From NCBI GenBank assembly GCA_035511075.1, contig DATKFW010000150.1, positions 30,934 to 94,933 of the forward strand: a stretch of DNA of 64,000 nt, read 5' to 3'. Shown piece by piece: positions 50,814 to 59,831 of the stretch. The stretch is from DATAUD01 sp035511075. GTDB taxonomy: Bacteria; Verrucomicrobiota; Verrucomicrobiia; Limisphaerales; Palsa-1400. Numbering within the stretch: the stretch's first letter is position 1; every line of letters begins with the position of its first letter. A program made the translations under genes and the position numbers. The notes beneath the pieces are model-generated. The model was not told the origin of the DNA. It searched no databases and worked only from the letters and a program-made list of their open reading frames with translations.

Positions 50814-51659
50814 ATGCTTATGCGTTTGTTTGAAGCCGTACTTGCCGCGAATCAGCGTGCGTTGGCTGGTGACCCCTCCGCCGGGGTCCGGATCGCCGAT
50901 TATACCGATGAACTGCCGATAGTGGCCTTGACGTGCATTGATCCGAGATTGAACCGGCTGCTTCCCGGCGTACTGGGCCTGCCGGACGACAAGTTCATCT
51001 GGCTGCGCAACGCCGGCAATATCATCACCGGTCCGCTCAGCAGCACCATGCGTTCGTTGGCGCTTGCGTGCGCGATCAAAGGGGGGCGGGAAATCGCGGT
51101 CATCGGCCATACCGATTGCCATGTGCGGCAAACCACCGCCGCCGCGCTGCTGGAAAAATTCAAGGCCCTGGGGGTAGGGCGTGAAAAATTGCCGGATAAC
51201 CTCACGGAATACTTCGGGCTTTTTGCGGGCGAACGGCAAAACGTCATCCGCGGCGTGGACATCATCCGGAGCAGCCCGTTGATCTCGCCAAGGACATTTG
51301 TGCAAGGGCTGATGGTGGACATTCAAACCGGCAGCATCGATTGGGTCGTCAACGGCTACGAAATGCCGCCGCAGGTGGGGGTTGCGCCGGCTGGGTTGCA
51401 ATTCCCGTCGCCGGAGTGGATCATCGGTTCGGGAGCCGGAAACAATGCCTTTGAGATGGGCGAAATGAAATCATCGGACTTGCAGATCGGAGAGACGGCG
51501 GGGAAAGCGGTGGATGCACCCGTCGCGGCCCAGGCGGCGTCCGTTGGCACCGCCCCTGCTACGCCGCCGGCAGCGCCGCCGATTCTGGCGGCGCCGCAGC
51601 GAGGGCGGTCAATTCCGCTGCCGCCACCCATTCGGATGAGGCCTGGAAAACGACCATAA
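50814..51659 (+). CDS. Beta-class carbonic anhydrase with Pro/Ala-rich C-terminal extension
   Basis: A protein of about 281 residues from ATG 50814 (a second ATG lies two codons on). It interconverts CO2 and bicarbonate. Zinc ligands: Cys and Asp-Arg dyad in TCIDPRLN (CxDxR) and HTDC (HxxC) in IGHTDCHVRQ. GLPDDKFIWLRNAGN and SLALACAIKGGREIAVIGHT are conserved. The last ~75 residues (from about MKSSDLQIGE) are low-complexity Ala/Pro-rich, ending IPLPPPIRMRPGKRP, without known function. It sits four bases after the secreted repeat protein gene, so it is probably co-transcribed with it. Confidence 0.9.
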   Translation: MLMRLFEAVLAANQRALAGDPSAGVRIADYTDELPIVALTCIDPRLNRLLPGVLGLPDDKFIWLRNAGNIITGPLSSTMRSLALACAIKGGREIAVIGHTDCHVRQTTAAALLEKFKALGVGREKLPDNLTEYFGLFAGERQNVIRGVDIIRSSPLISPRTFVQGLMVDIQTGSIDWVVNGYEMPPQVGVAPAGLQFPSPEWIIGSGAGNNAFEMGEMKSSDLQIGETAGKAVDAPVAAQAASVGTAPATPPAAPPILAAPQRGRSIPLPPPIRMRPGKRP

Positions 51660-51839
51660 GTCCATTATATTCGGGATTGACGAGGATCGATTTATTAGTT
51701 CTTATCTAAGTGTAGAAATAACGCGAACGCAGGAAAGCGGATTTGAGCTTCCTGAAAGGGACCCTAACCAAGTCCTCAGCGGTGAAGGTTCCGCTTATTC
51801 TAGGGCCGACGGATTCTTACCCCCCCAGACAGAAGTATT

Positions 51840-54800
51840 ATGAACACGAGTAAAATGTCTGAAGCCAACGAAGCAAAAAACCAAAAAAACACCACTCCCC
51901 AATCCAACGGCAAGAGAAGCCAGGCGACCGCGACTGCCAGCCGGACCGCCGCATTGGACGGGGCTTTGGATTTCCGCCATCTCCTGCGCGCCCTGACGGC
52001 GGCGCGGGACGGCAACTTCAGCGTGCGCCTGCCTTCGGACCATGCTGGCATCGAGGGAAAAATTGCGGACGTTTTCAACGATATTATGCTCAGCAACCAG
52101 CGGATGGCGGATGAACTGGAACGCATGAGCCGGGTAGTCGGCAGGGAAGGGAAAATCAGCAAACGCGCCAATTTCGGATCACGTGGCGGCGCCTGGAGCG
52201 AGATGGAAGTGTCGGTCAACAACCTGGTTTCCGACCTGGTCTGGCCGGTGGCGGAAATCACCCGGTCGATCGACGCGGTGGCCAAAGGGGACCTTACGCA
52301 GGGAATGAGCCTGGAAGTTGAAGGACGGCCGTTGGAAGGGGAATTTCTGCGCAGCGCCAAGATTGTCAATACGATGATTGGGCAGTTGAACCTGTTCACA
52401 TCGGAAGTCACCCGCGTGGCCCGGGAAGTCGGTTCGGAAGGCAAGCTGGGCGGCCAGGCCCAGGTCAAGAAGGCCAGCGGAGTGTGGAAGGATTTGACCG
52501 AGAGCGTCAACTCCATGGCTTCCAACCTGACGGCGCAGGTGCGCAACATCGCCGAAGTCACGATCGCGGTAGCCAACGGCGACCTTTCCAAGAAAATCAC
52601 GGTGGATGTCCGCGGAGAAATCCTTCAACTCAAGGAGGCCACCAACACCATGGTGGACCAGCTCCGCTCGTTCGCATCCGAGGTCACGCGCGTGGCGCGC
52701 GAAGTGGGCACCGACGGCAAATTGGGCGGCCAGGCCATCGTCCCCGGCGTGGCAGGCACGTGGAAAGACCTGACCGATTCGGTTAATTTCATGGCCAACA
52801 ACCTGACGGCGCAGGTGCGCAACATCGCGGAAGTCGCTACCGCCATCGCCAAAGGAGACCTTTCAAAGAAGATCACCGTGGACGTCAACGGCGAAATTCT
52901 CGAGCTTAAGAACACTGTCAATACAATGGTGGACCAATTGAACTCGTTTGCCTCGGAAGTCACGCGCGTCGCACGGGAGGTGGGAACGGACGGAAAACTG
53001 GGCGGGCAGGCCATTGTGCCCGGAGTGGCGGGAACCTGGAAGGACTTGACCGACAACGTCAATTCCATGGCCTCCAACCTGACGGCCCAGGTCCGCAATA
53101 TCGCGGACGTTACCATTGCGGTTGCCAACGGAGACCTGTCAAAAAAGATCACTGTGGACGTTCGCGGCGAGATCCTCCAGCTCAAGGAAGCGATCAACAC
53201 GATGGTGGACCAACTCCGATCCTTCGCAGCCGAAGTCACGCGCGTGGCGCGCGAAGTGGGCACCGACGGCAAATTGGGCGGCCAGGCCATCGTGCCCGGT
53301 GTTGCAGGAACGTGGAAAGACTTGACGGACTCGGTCAACATTATGGCCGGCAACCTGACGGCCCAGGTGCGAAACATCGCTGATGTCACCATTGCGGTTG
53401 CCAACGGGGATTTGTCGAAAAAAATCACGGTAGACGTCCGGGGCGAAATCCTTCAACTCAAGGAAACGATCAATTTGATGGTCGAACAACTCCGGTCCTT
53501 CGCGGCGGAGGTCACCCGTGTCGCGCGCGAAGTGGGCACCGAGGGAAAACTGGGGGGACAGGCGCAGGTGCCCGGCGTGGCGGGAACCTGGAAGGACTTG
53601 ACCGACAACGTCAACTCCATGGCCTCCAACCTGACGGCGCAAGTGCGCAATATCGCGGAAGTCACCACCGCTGTCGCCAACGGCGATCTTTCCAAGAAAA
53701 TCACGGTGGACGTCCGGGGCGAAATTCTGCAACTAAAAGAGGCGATCAACACCATGGTCGATCAACTCCGATCCTTTGCCGCGGAGGTTACGCGTGTTGC
53801 CCGCGAGGTCGGCACGGAAGGAAAACTGGGCGGTCAAGCCATTGTGCCCGGCGTGGCGGGAACGTGGAAAGACCTGACGGACTCGGTCAACATCATGGCG
53901 GGCAACCTTACGGCGCAGGTGCGCAACATCGCCGACGTGACCATCGCCGTGGCCAATGGAGACCTTTCCAAGAAGATCACTGTCGATGTCAAAGGCGAAA
54001 TTCTGGAGCTCAAGAACACCATCAACACGATGGTCGATCAATTGAACTCGTTTGCTTCCGAAGTCACGCGCGTGGCCCGCGAAGTGGGCACCGAAGGCAA
54101 GCTTGGCGGACAGGCGCAGGTGCCCGGCGTGGCAGGAACCTGGAAGGACTTGACCGACAACGTCAACTCCATGGCCTCCAATCTTACGGCGCAAGTGCGC
54201 AACATTGCCGACGTGACCATTGCGGTGGCCAACGGCGACCTTTCCAAGAAGATCACAGTGGACGTCCGTGGCGAAATCCTCCAACTCAAGGAAACGATCA
54301 ATTTGATGGTGGAGCAACTCCGCTCCTTTGCGGCGGAAGTTACGCGCGTCGCCCGCGAAGTGGGCACGGAAGGAAAGCTGGGCGGACAAGCGCAAGTGCC
54401 GGGCGTGGCGGGAACTTGGAAGGATTTGACCGACAATGTCAATTCCATGGCTTCCAACCTCACGGCGCAGGTGCGCAACATCGCCGAAGTCACGACTGCG
54501 GTGGCGCGCGGTGACCTCTCGCGCAAGATCACCGTCGATGTCAAAGGCGAAATTCTTGAACTCAAGAACACCATCAATACGATGGTCGATCAATTGAACT
54601 CGTTCGCGTCCGAAGTCACGCGCGTGGCCCGCGAAGTAGGCACCGAAGGAAAACTGGGGGGACAGGCGCAAGTGCCTGGCGTGGCGGGAACCTGGAAGGA
54701 CTTGACCGACAACGTTAACTCCATGGCCTCCAATCTCACAGCGCAGGTGCGCAACATCGCCGACGTGACCATTGCGGTGGCCAACGGCGACCTTTCCAAG

Positions 54801-57800
54801 AAAATCACCGTGGACGTGCGGGGCGAAATTCTCCAGCTCAAAGAGGCCATCAATAAAATGGTGGATCAACTCCGCTCCTTTGCGGCGGAAGTTACGCGCG
54901 TGGCCCGCGAAGTGGGCACCGACGGTAAATTGGGCGGACAGGCCATCGTGCCCGGCGTGGCAGGAACGTGGAAGGATTTGACCGACAACGTCAATTCGAT
55001 GGCGTCGAACCTCACTGCGCAAGTGCGCAACATTGCCGATGTGACCATCGCGGTGGCCAACGGCGACCTTTCCAAGAAAATCACGGTGGACGTGCGGGGC
55101 GAGATTCTCCAACTCAAAGAGGCAATCAATAAGATGGTCGATCAATTGCGCTCGTTCGCCTCTGAAGTGACGCGTGTTGCCCGCGAAGTCGGCACCGAAG
55201 GAAAACTCGGCGGACAGGCTGAGGTCCCAGGCGTCGCCGGCACCTGGAAGGACTTGACGGATAACGTCAACTCGATGGCAGGCAACCTCACCGCGCAGGT
55301 GCGAAACATCGCTGAAGTGGCCACAGCCGTCGCCCGCGGCGACCTCTCACGCAAGGTCACCGTCGATGTCAAAGGCGAAATCCTCGAGCTCAAGAATACG
55401 ATCAACACAATGGTCGATCAATTGAACGCGTTTGCGTCCGAAGTCACGCGTGTGGCCCGCGAAGTGGGCACCGAAGGAAAGCTCGGCGGACAAGCGCAAG
55501 TGTCCGGCGTGGCGGGCACATGGAAGGACTTGACCGACAATGTCAACTCCATGGCGGGCAACCTTACCGGCCAGGTCCGCAATATCGCCGAAGTGGCCAC
55601 CGCCATCGCCAACGGCGACCTCTCGCGCAAAATCACGGTGCCAGTCAAGGGCGAAATTCTTGAACTCAAGAACACCATCAACACGATGGTCGATCAATTG
55701 AATGCGTTTGCCTCCGAAGTCACGCGCGTGGCGCGCGAAGTGGGCACGGAAGGAAAACTCGGCGGACAGGCGCAAGTGCCCGGCGTGGCGGGAACGTGGA
55801 AAGGCTTGACCGACAACGTCAATTCGATGGCTTCGAACCTTACGGCGCAAGTGCGCAACATCGCCGAAGTCACGACCGCCGTGGCGCGCGGCGACCTTTC
55901 GCGCAAGATCACCGTCGACGTCAAAGGCGAAATCCTCGAGCTCAAGAACACCATCAACACGATGGTCGATCAATTGAACGCGTTCGCGTCCGAAGTCACG
56001 CGCGTGGCCCGTGAAGTGGGCACGGAAGGAAAACTGGGCGGCCAGGCGCAAGTGCCGGGAGTGGCGGGAAGCTGGAAGGACCTTACCGACAACGTCAATT
56101 CGATGGCTTCCAACCTTACGGCGCAAGTGCGTAACATCGCCGACGTCACCATTGCTGTGGCCAACGGCGACCTTTCCAAGAAAATCACGGTGGACGTGCG
56201 GGGCGAAATTCTCCAACTCAAAGAAGCCATCAACACGATGGTCGATCAGCTCCGGTCCTTCGCCGCGGAAGTCACGCGCGTGGCGCGCGAAGTGGGCACC
56301 GAAGGCAAATTGGGCGGCCAGGCAATCGTGCCCGGCGTGGCCGGAACGTGGAAGGACTTGACCGACTCCTTCAACGTCATGGCCGGAAACCTGACGACGC
56401 AGGTGCGCAATATCGCCGAGGTGGCCACTGCCATCGCCAAAGGCGACCTATCCAAGAAAATCACCGCCGACGTCAAAGGCGAAATCCTGGAACTCAAGAA
56501 CACGATAAACGTCATGCTGGACCAACTCAATGCCTTCGCCGCGGAAGTGACACGTGTGGCCCGTGAAGTCGGCACCGACGGCAAGTTGGGCGGCCAGGCG
56601 GAAGTTCCCGGGGTGGACGGTACCTGGAAAGACTTGACCGACTCGGTCAACGTCATGGCGGCGAACCTGACGGACCAGGTGCGCGGCATCGTCAAGGTGG
56701 TCACGGCGGTGGCCAACGGCAATTTGAATCAAAAACTGACCGTGCAAGCCAAGGGTGAGATCGCGGCTCTAGCCGACACGATCAATAACATGACCGACAC
56801 GCTGGCCATTTTCGCGGAGCAGGTGACTACCGTCGCGCGCGAAGTGGGCGTCGAAGGCCGGTTGGGCGGACAAGCCAACGTGCCCGGCGCATCGGGGACT
56901 TGGAAAGACTTGACCGACAACGTCAACCTGCTGGCCGCCAATCTCACCACGCAGGTTCGCGCCATCGCGGAAGTGGGCACAGCGGTCACCAAGGGCGATT
57001 TGACGCGTTCAATTCAAGTCATCGCGCGCGGCGAAGTGGCAGAATTGAAGGACAACATCAACGCAATGATCAGCAATTTGCGCGACACCACGCAGCGCAA
57101 CACCGAACAGGACTGGCTTAAGACCAACATCGCCAAGTTTACGAGCATGTTGCAGGGGCAGCGCGACCTGATCACGGTGGGGCGCATGTTGCTCTCGGAG
57201 TTGGCTCCGCTGGTCAACGCGCAACAGGGTGTCATTTATCAAATGGAATCCCGCGACGACCAGCAGTATTTGAAATTGCTGGCTGGTTACGCTCATCGCC
57301 AGCGCAGCAGCCTGGGAGAATCGATCCGCCTGGGCGAGGGACTCGTCGGGCAATGTGCAATGGAAAAGAAAGCCATGCTGTTGACTTCGGTGCGGGACCA
57401 TGAGATCGAAATCACCTCGGGGCTGATCGAAACCCACCCGGCCACCATTGTGGTGCTGCCGGTGCTCTTCGAGGGCCAGATTAAAGCCGTCATCGAACTG
57501 GCCTCAATGGCGGTATTCAGCCAAACCCACATGGCGTTCCTGGAGCAATTGACCGGAAGCGTCGGCATCATGCTCAACACCATGGAAGCGACCATGCGCA
57601 CGGAGCGGCTCTTGCAGCAATCGCAGGAACTGGCGAGCGAATTGCAAACGCGCCAGATCGAACTCCAGCGCACCAATGAGGAACTGGCCGAAAAGGCGCG
57701 GCAATTGGCCGAGCAAAACGCGGAAGTCGAGCGCAAGAACCAGGAAATCGAGCAGGCGCGCCGCGCGGTCGAGGAAAAGGCCTCCGAATTGGCGCTGACT

Positions 57801-59813
57801 TCCAAGTACAAATCCGAATTTCTGGCCAACATGTCGCACGAATTGCGCACGCCGCTCAACAGCATCCTGATCCTGGGCCAGCAATTGCAGGACAACCCGC
57901 AGGGAAATCTATCTGTCAAACAGGTCGAATACGCTAAGACCATTCACAGCGCCGGGACAGACCTCCTGAACCTGATCAGCGACATTCTCGATCTTTCCAA
58001 GATCGAGTCCGGCACGGTTACCATCGAAGCCGAGGAAGTCACATTTGCATCCGTTCGCGACACTGTGGAGCGCAATTTCCGGCACATCGCCGACACTCGC
58101 AACCTTGGATTCGTGATCAACCTGGACCCGCATTTGTCGCGGCAATTGATCACCGACATCAAACGGTTATTCCAGATTCTCAAGAACTTGCTTTCCAACG
58201 CGTTTAAATTCACGAGCCAGGGCCGGGTGACGTTCTCGGTGCGAGTGGCGCAGGAAGGCTGGTCGGCCGATCATCCGGTGCTGCGGCGCGCGCCGTCGGT
58301 GCTGGCATTTGACGTGGTCGACACGGGCATCGGCATTCCGCTGGAAAAACAAAGGATTATCTTCGAGGCGTTTCAACAGGCCGATGCCGGCACCAGCCGC
58401 AAGTACGGCGGCACCGGGTTGGGGCTGGCCATCAGCCGCGAACTGGCGAACCTGCTCGGCGGGGAAATCAGGCTCCACAGTGTTCCCGGGGAAGGCAGTA
58501 GGTTCACGCTCTACCTTCCGCAAACGTACGCCGGGCCGTCGGTGGTTCGCGTGACCGAATTCCAGGCCCCCGCCAGGAAGGTCCTCCCGGCCGCCAGCGC
58601 CGAAACGGTCCTGGACGACCGCGACAACATTCAAGAGGGCGATACGGTCCTGTTGATCGTGGAGGATGACGCTCATTACGCCTGCGTCCTGCTTGGGCTG
58701 GCGCGCGACAAGGGGTTCAAAGGGCTGGTCGCTATGCGGGGAAGCGTTGCGCTTTCGCTGGCGCGTGAATTCAAGCCGACGGCCATTAGTCTTGACATCT
58801 TCCTGCCGGACATGCTCGGCTGGACTGTGCTGAGCCATCTCAAACAGGACCCGTCCACGCGTCATATTCCGGTGCAAATCATCACGATGGAGGAAGAGCG
58901 GCAGCACGGGTTGGAACGCGGCGCCTTCGCTTACTTGAACAAACCGGTGACCACCGAGGGTCTCGAAGCCGCCTTGACGCGCATCCAGCAATTCACCAAA
59001 CCCCGGACCAAACAATTGCTGGTGGTCGATGACGACGAAACCGAACGCGGCAGCATCATCGAGTTATTGGCCCACCAGGACGTGGAAATCACCAGCGCGG
59101 CCACCGGGGAGGAAGCGTGGGGGTTGATCAACGACCGTTCGTTCGATTGCGTGGTGCTGGACCTGCGCCTGCCGGATATCTCCGGGTTCGATCTTTTGGC
59201 CCGCATCGAGTCGGAATCATCGTTGCGCGAGATACCGGTGGTGGTCTTTACGGGCAAGGAATTGAGCGAGGACGAGGAAACGCGTTTGCGCAAGATCGCC
59301 AAGAGCATCATCATCAAAGGAGTCCAGTCACCGGAACGTTTGCTGGACGAAACGGCGCTGTTCCTGCATCGGGTTGTGTCCAATCTCCCGCCGGAAAAAC
59401 AGCGGATGCTCGAGCGACTGCACGACACGGATGAGGCGCTGGTCCACAAGAAGGTGCTGATTGTGGACGACGACGTCCGCAACATTTTCGCCCTTACGGG
59501 GCTTCTGGAACGTCATACGATGGAAGTCCTGAGCGCATCCAACGGGCGCGAGGCGATCAACCTGCTGGAAAAAACGCCGGATATTTCACTAGTGTTGATG
59601 GACATCATGATGCCGGAAATGGACGGCTACGAAACGATGCGAGTCATTCGCGGCAATCCCAAGCATAAACTCCTGCCGATGATCGCCTTGACGGCAAAGG
59701 CGATGAAGGGCGACCGCGAAAAATGCCTGGAAGCCGGGGCTTCCGATTACATTGCCAAGCCGGTGAACACGGATCAGTTGGTTTCGCTAATGCGCGTTTG
59801 GCTCCACCGTTAA
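51840..59813 (+). CDS. Giant poly-HAMP hybrid histidine kinase (HAMP repeats-GAF-HisKA-HATPase-3x receiver)
   Basis: A 2657-residue soluble sensor kinase; no signal peptide or membrane helix is seen. Residues 1-187 form diverged HAMP-like segments (AKGDLTQGM). Residues 188-1751 are 17 contiguous units of exactly 92 residues, each a pair of HAMP-type halves: VTRVAREVGTEGKLGGQA...WKDLTDNVN and AVANGDLSKKITVDV...NTMVDQL. A GAF domain (about 1775-1905), coiled coil (1923-1990), HisKA with His2000 (SHELRTPLN), HATPase (LLSNAFKF, DTGIGIP, GTGLGLAIS) and three receivers follow, with phospho-Asp2319, Asp2441 and Asp2588. Unit and domain order resemble fungal group III (Nik1/Os-1) osmosensing kinases, which have five or six units. 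A weak TTGACG-N17-TCTTAT lies 135-165 bp upstream. Followed 18 bp later by a receiver-kinase. Confidence 0.95.
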   Translation: MNTSKMSEANEAKNQKNTTPQSNGKRSQATATASRTAALDGALDFRHLLRALTAARDGNFSVRLPSDHAGIEGKIADVFNDIMLSNQRMADELERMSRVVGREGKISKRANFGSRGGAWSEMEVSVNNLVSDLVWPVAEITRSIDAVAKGDLTQGMSLEVEGRPLEGEFLRSAKIVNTMIGQLNLFTSEVTRVAREVGSEGKLGGQAQVKKASGVWKDLTESVNSMASNLTAQVRNIAEVTIAVANGDLSKKITVDVRGEILQLKEATNTMVDQLRSFASEVTRVAREVGTDGKLGGQAIVPGVAGTWKDLTDSVNFMANNLTAQVRNIAEVATAIAKGDLSKKITVDVNGEILELKNTVNTMVDQLNSFASEVTRVAREVGTDGKLGGQAIVPGVAGTWKDLTDNVNSMASNLTAQVRNIADVTIAVANGDLSKKITVDVRGEILQLKEAINTMVDQLRSFAAEVTRVAREVGTDGKLGGQAIVPGVAGTWKDLTDSVNIMAGNLTAQVRNIADVTIAVANGDLSKKITVDVRGEILQLKETINLMVEQLRSFAAEVTRVAREVGTEGKLGGQAQVPGVAGTWKDLTDNVNSMASNLTAQVRNIAEVTTAVANGDLSKKITVDVRGEILQLKEAINTMVDQLRSFAAEVTRVAREVGTEGKLGGQAIVPGVAGTWKDLTDSVNIMAGNLTAQVRNIADVTIAVANGDLSKKITVDVKGEILELKNTINTMVDQLNSFASEVTRVAREVGTEGKLGGQAQVPGVAGTWKDLTDNVNSMASNLTAQVRNIADVTIAVANGDLSKKITVDVRGEILQLKETINLMVEQLRSFAAEVTRVAREVGTEGKLGGQAQVPGVAGTWKDLTDNVNSMASNLTAQVRNIAEVTTAVARGDLSRKITVDVKGEILELKNTINTMVDQLNSFASEVTRVAREVGTEGKLGGQAQVPGVAGTWKDLTDNVNSMASNLTAQVRNIADVTIAVANGDLSKKITVDVRGEILQLKEAINKMVDQLRSFAAEVTRVAREVGTDGKLGGQAIVPGVAGTWKDLTDNVNSMASNLTAQVRNIADVTIAVANGDLSKKITVDVRGEILQLKEAINKMVDQLRSFASEVTRVAREVGTEGKLGGQAEVPGVAGTWKDLTDNVNSMAGNLTAQVRNIAEVATAVARGDLSRKVTVDVKGEILELKNTINTMVDQLNAFASEVTRVAREVGTEGKLGGQAQVSGVAGTWKDLTDNVNSMAGNLTGQVRNIAEVATAIANGDLSRKITVPVKGEILELKNTINTMVDQLNAFASEVTRVAREVGTEGKLGGQAQVPGVAGTWKGLTDNVNSMASNLTAQVRNIAEVTTAVARGDLSRKITVDVKGEILELKNTINTMVDQLNAFASEVTRVAREVGTEGKLGGQAQVPGVAGSWKDLTDNVNSMASNLTAQVRNIADVTIAVANGDLSKKITVDVRGEILQLKEAINTMVDQLRSFAAEVTRVAREVGTEGKLGGQAIVPGVAGTWKDLTDSFNVMAGNLTTQVRNIAEVATAIAKGDLSKKITADVKGEILELKNTINVMLDQLNAFAAEVTRVAREVGTDGKLGGQAEVPGVDGTWKDLTDSVNVMAANLTDQVRGIVKVVTAVANGNLNQKLTVQAKGEIAALADTINNMTDTLAIFAEQVTTVAREVGVEGRLGGQANVPGASGTWKDLTDNVNLLAANLTTQVRAIAEVGTAVTKGDLTRSIQVIARGEVAELKDNINAMISNLRDTTQRNTEQDWLKTNIAKFTSMLQGQRDLITVGRMLLSELAPLVNAQQGVIYQMESRDDQQYLKLLAGYAHRQRSSLGESIRLGEGLVGQCAMEKKAMLLTSVRDHEIEITSGLIETHPATIVVLPVLFEGQIKAVIELASMAVFSQTHMAFLEQLTGSVGIMLNTMEATMRTERLLQQSQELASELQTRQIELQRTNEELAEKARQLAEQNAEVERKNQEIEQARRAVEEKASELALTSKYKSEFLANMSHELRTPLNSILILGQQLQDNPQGNLSVKQVEYAKTIHSAGTDLLNLISDILDLSKIESGTVTIEAEEVTFASVRDTVERNFRHIADTRNLGFVINLDPHLSRQLITDIKRLFQILKNLLSNAFKFTSQGRVTFSVRVAQEGWSADHPVLRRAPSVLAFDVVDTGIGIPLEKQRIIFEAFQQADAGTSRKYGGTGLGLAISRELANLLGGEIRLHSVPGEGSRFTLYLPQTYAGPSVVRVTEFQAPARKVLPAASAETVLDDRDNIQEGDTVLLIVEDDAHYACVLLGLARDKGFKGLVAMRGSVALSLAREFKPTAISLDIFLPDMLGWTVLSHLKQDPSTRHIPVQIITMEEERQHGLERGAFAYLNKPVTTEGLEAALTRIQQFTKPRTKQLLVVDDDETERGSIIELLAHQDVEITSAATGEEAWGLINDRSFDCVVLDLRLPDISGFDLLARIESESSLREIPVVVFTGKELSEDEETRLRKIAKSIIIKGVQSPERLLDETALFLHRVVSNLPPEKQRMLERLHDTDEALVHKKVLIVDDDVRNIFALTGLLERHTMEVLSASNGREAINLLEKTPDISLVLMDIMMPEMDGYETMRVIRGNPKHKLLPMIALTAKAMKGDREKCLEAGASDYIAKPVNTDQLVSLMRVWLHR
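52401..57092 (+). repeat. 17 tandem 276-bp repeats encoding HAMP pairs
   Basis: Units begin every 276 bp from 52401 with TCG/TCC/GCG GAA GTC AC... (encoding SEVTRVAREVG or AEVTRVAREVG) and there is no insertion or deletion between them. Units 2-15 are near-identical in protein; for example units 9 and 10 differ at three residues. Units 16 and 17 and the first unit are more diverged. Two flavours alternate irregularly: ...QLKEAINTMVDQLRSFA and ...ELKNTINTMVDQLNSFA. Confidence 0.95.
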
Positions 59814-59831
59814 CATTTTGTCTCAGACCCT

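Noticed and set aside
51660..51839. TTGACG-N17-TCTTAT as promoter of the giant kinase
   Set aside because: The -10 match is poor; mentioned with the gene but not listed as a feature.
53733..55145. Long open frame of 470 codons on the minus strand inside the HAMP-repeat array
   Set aside because: It repeats every 276 bp as the mirror of the real gene and its codon pattern only reflects the repeat. The plus-strand kinase frame is continuous with recognisable domains.
52401..57092. Regular repeats suggesting a CRISPR-like or satellite array
   Set aside because: Period is 276 bp, there are no unique spacers, and every unit is a whole in-frame protein repeat.
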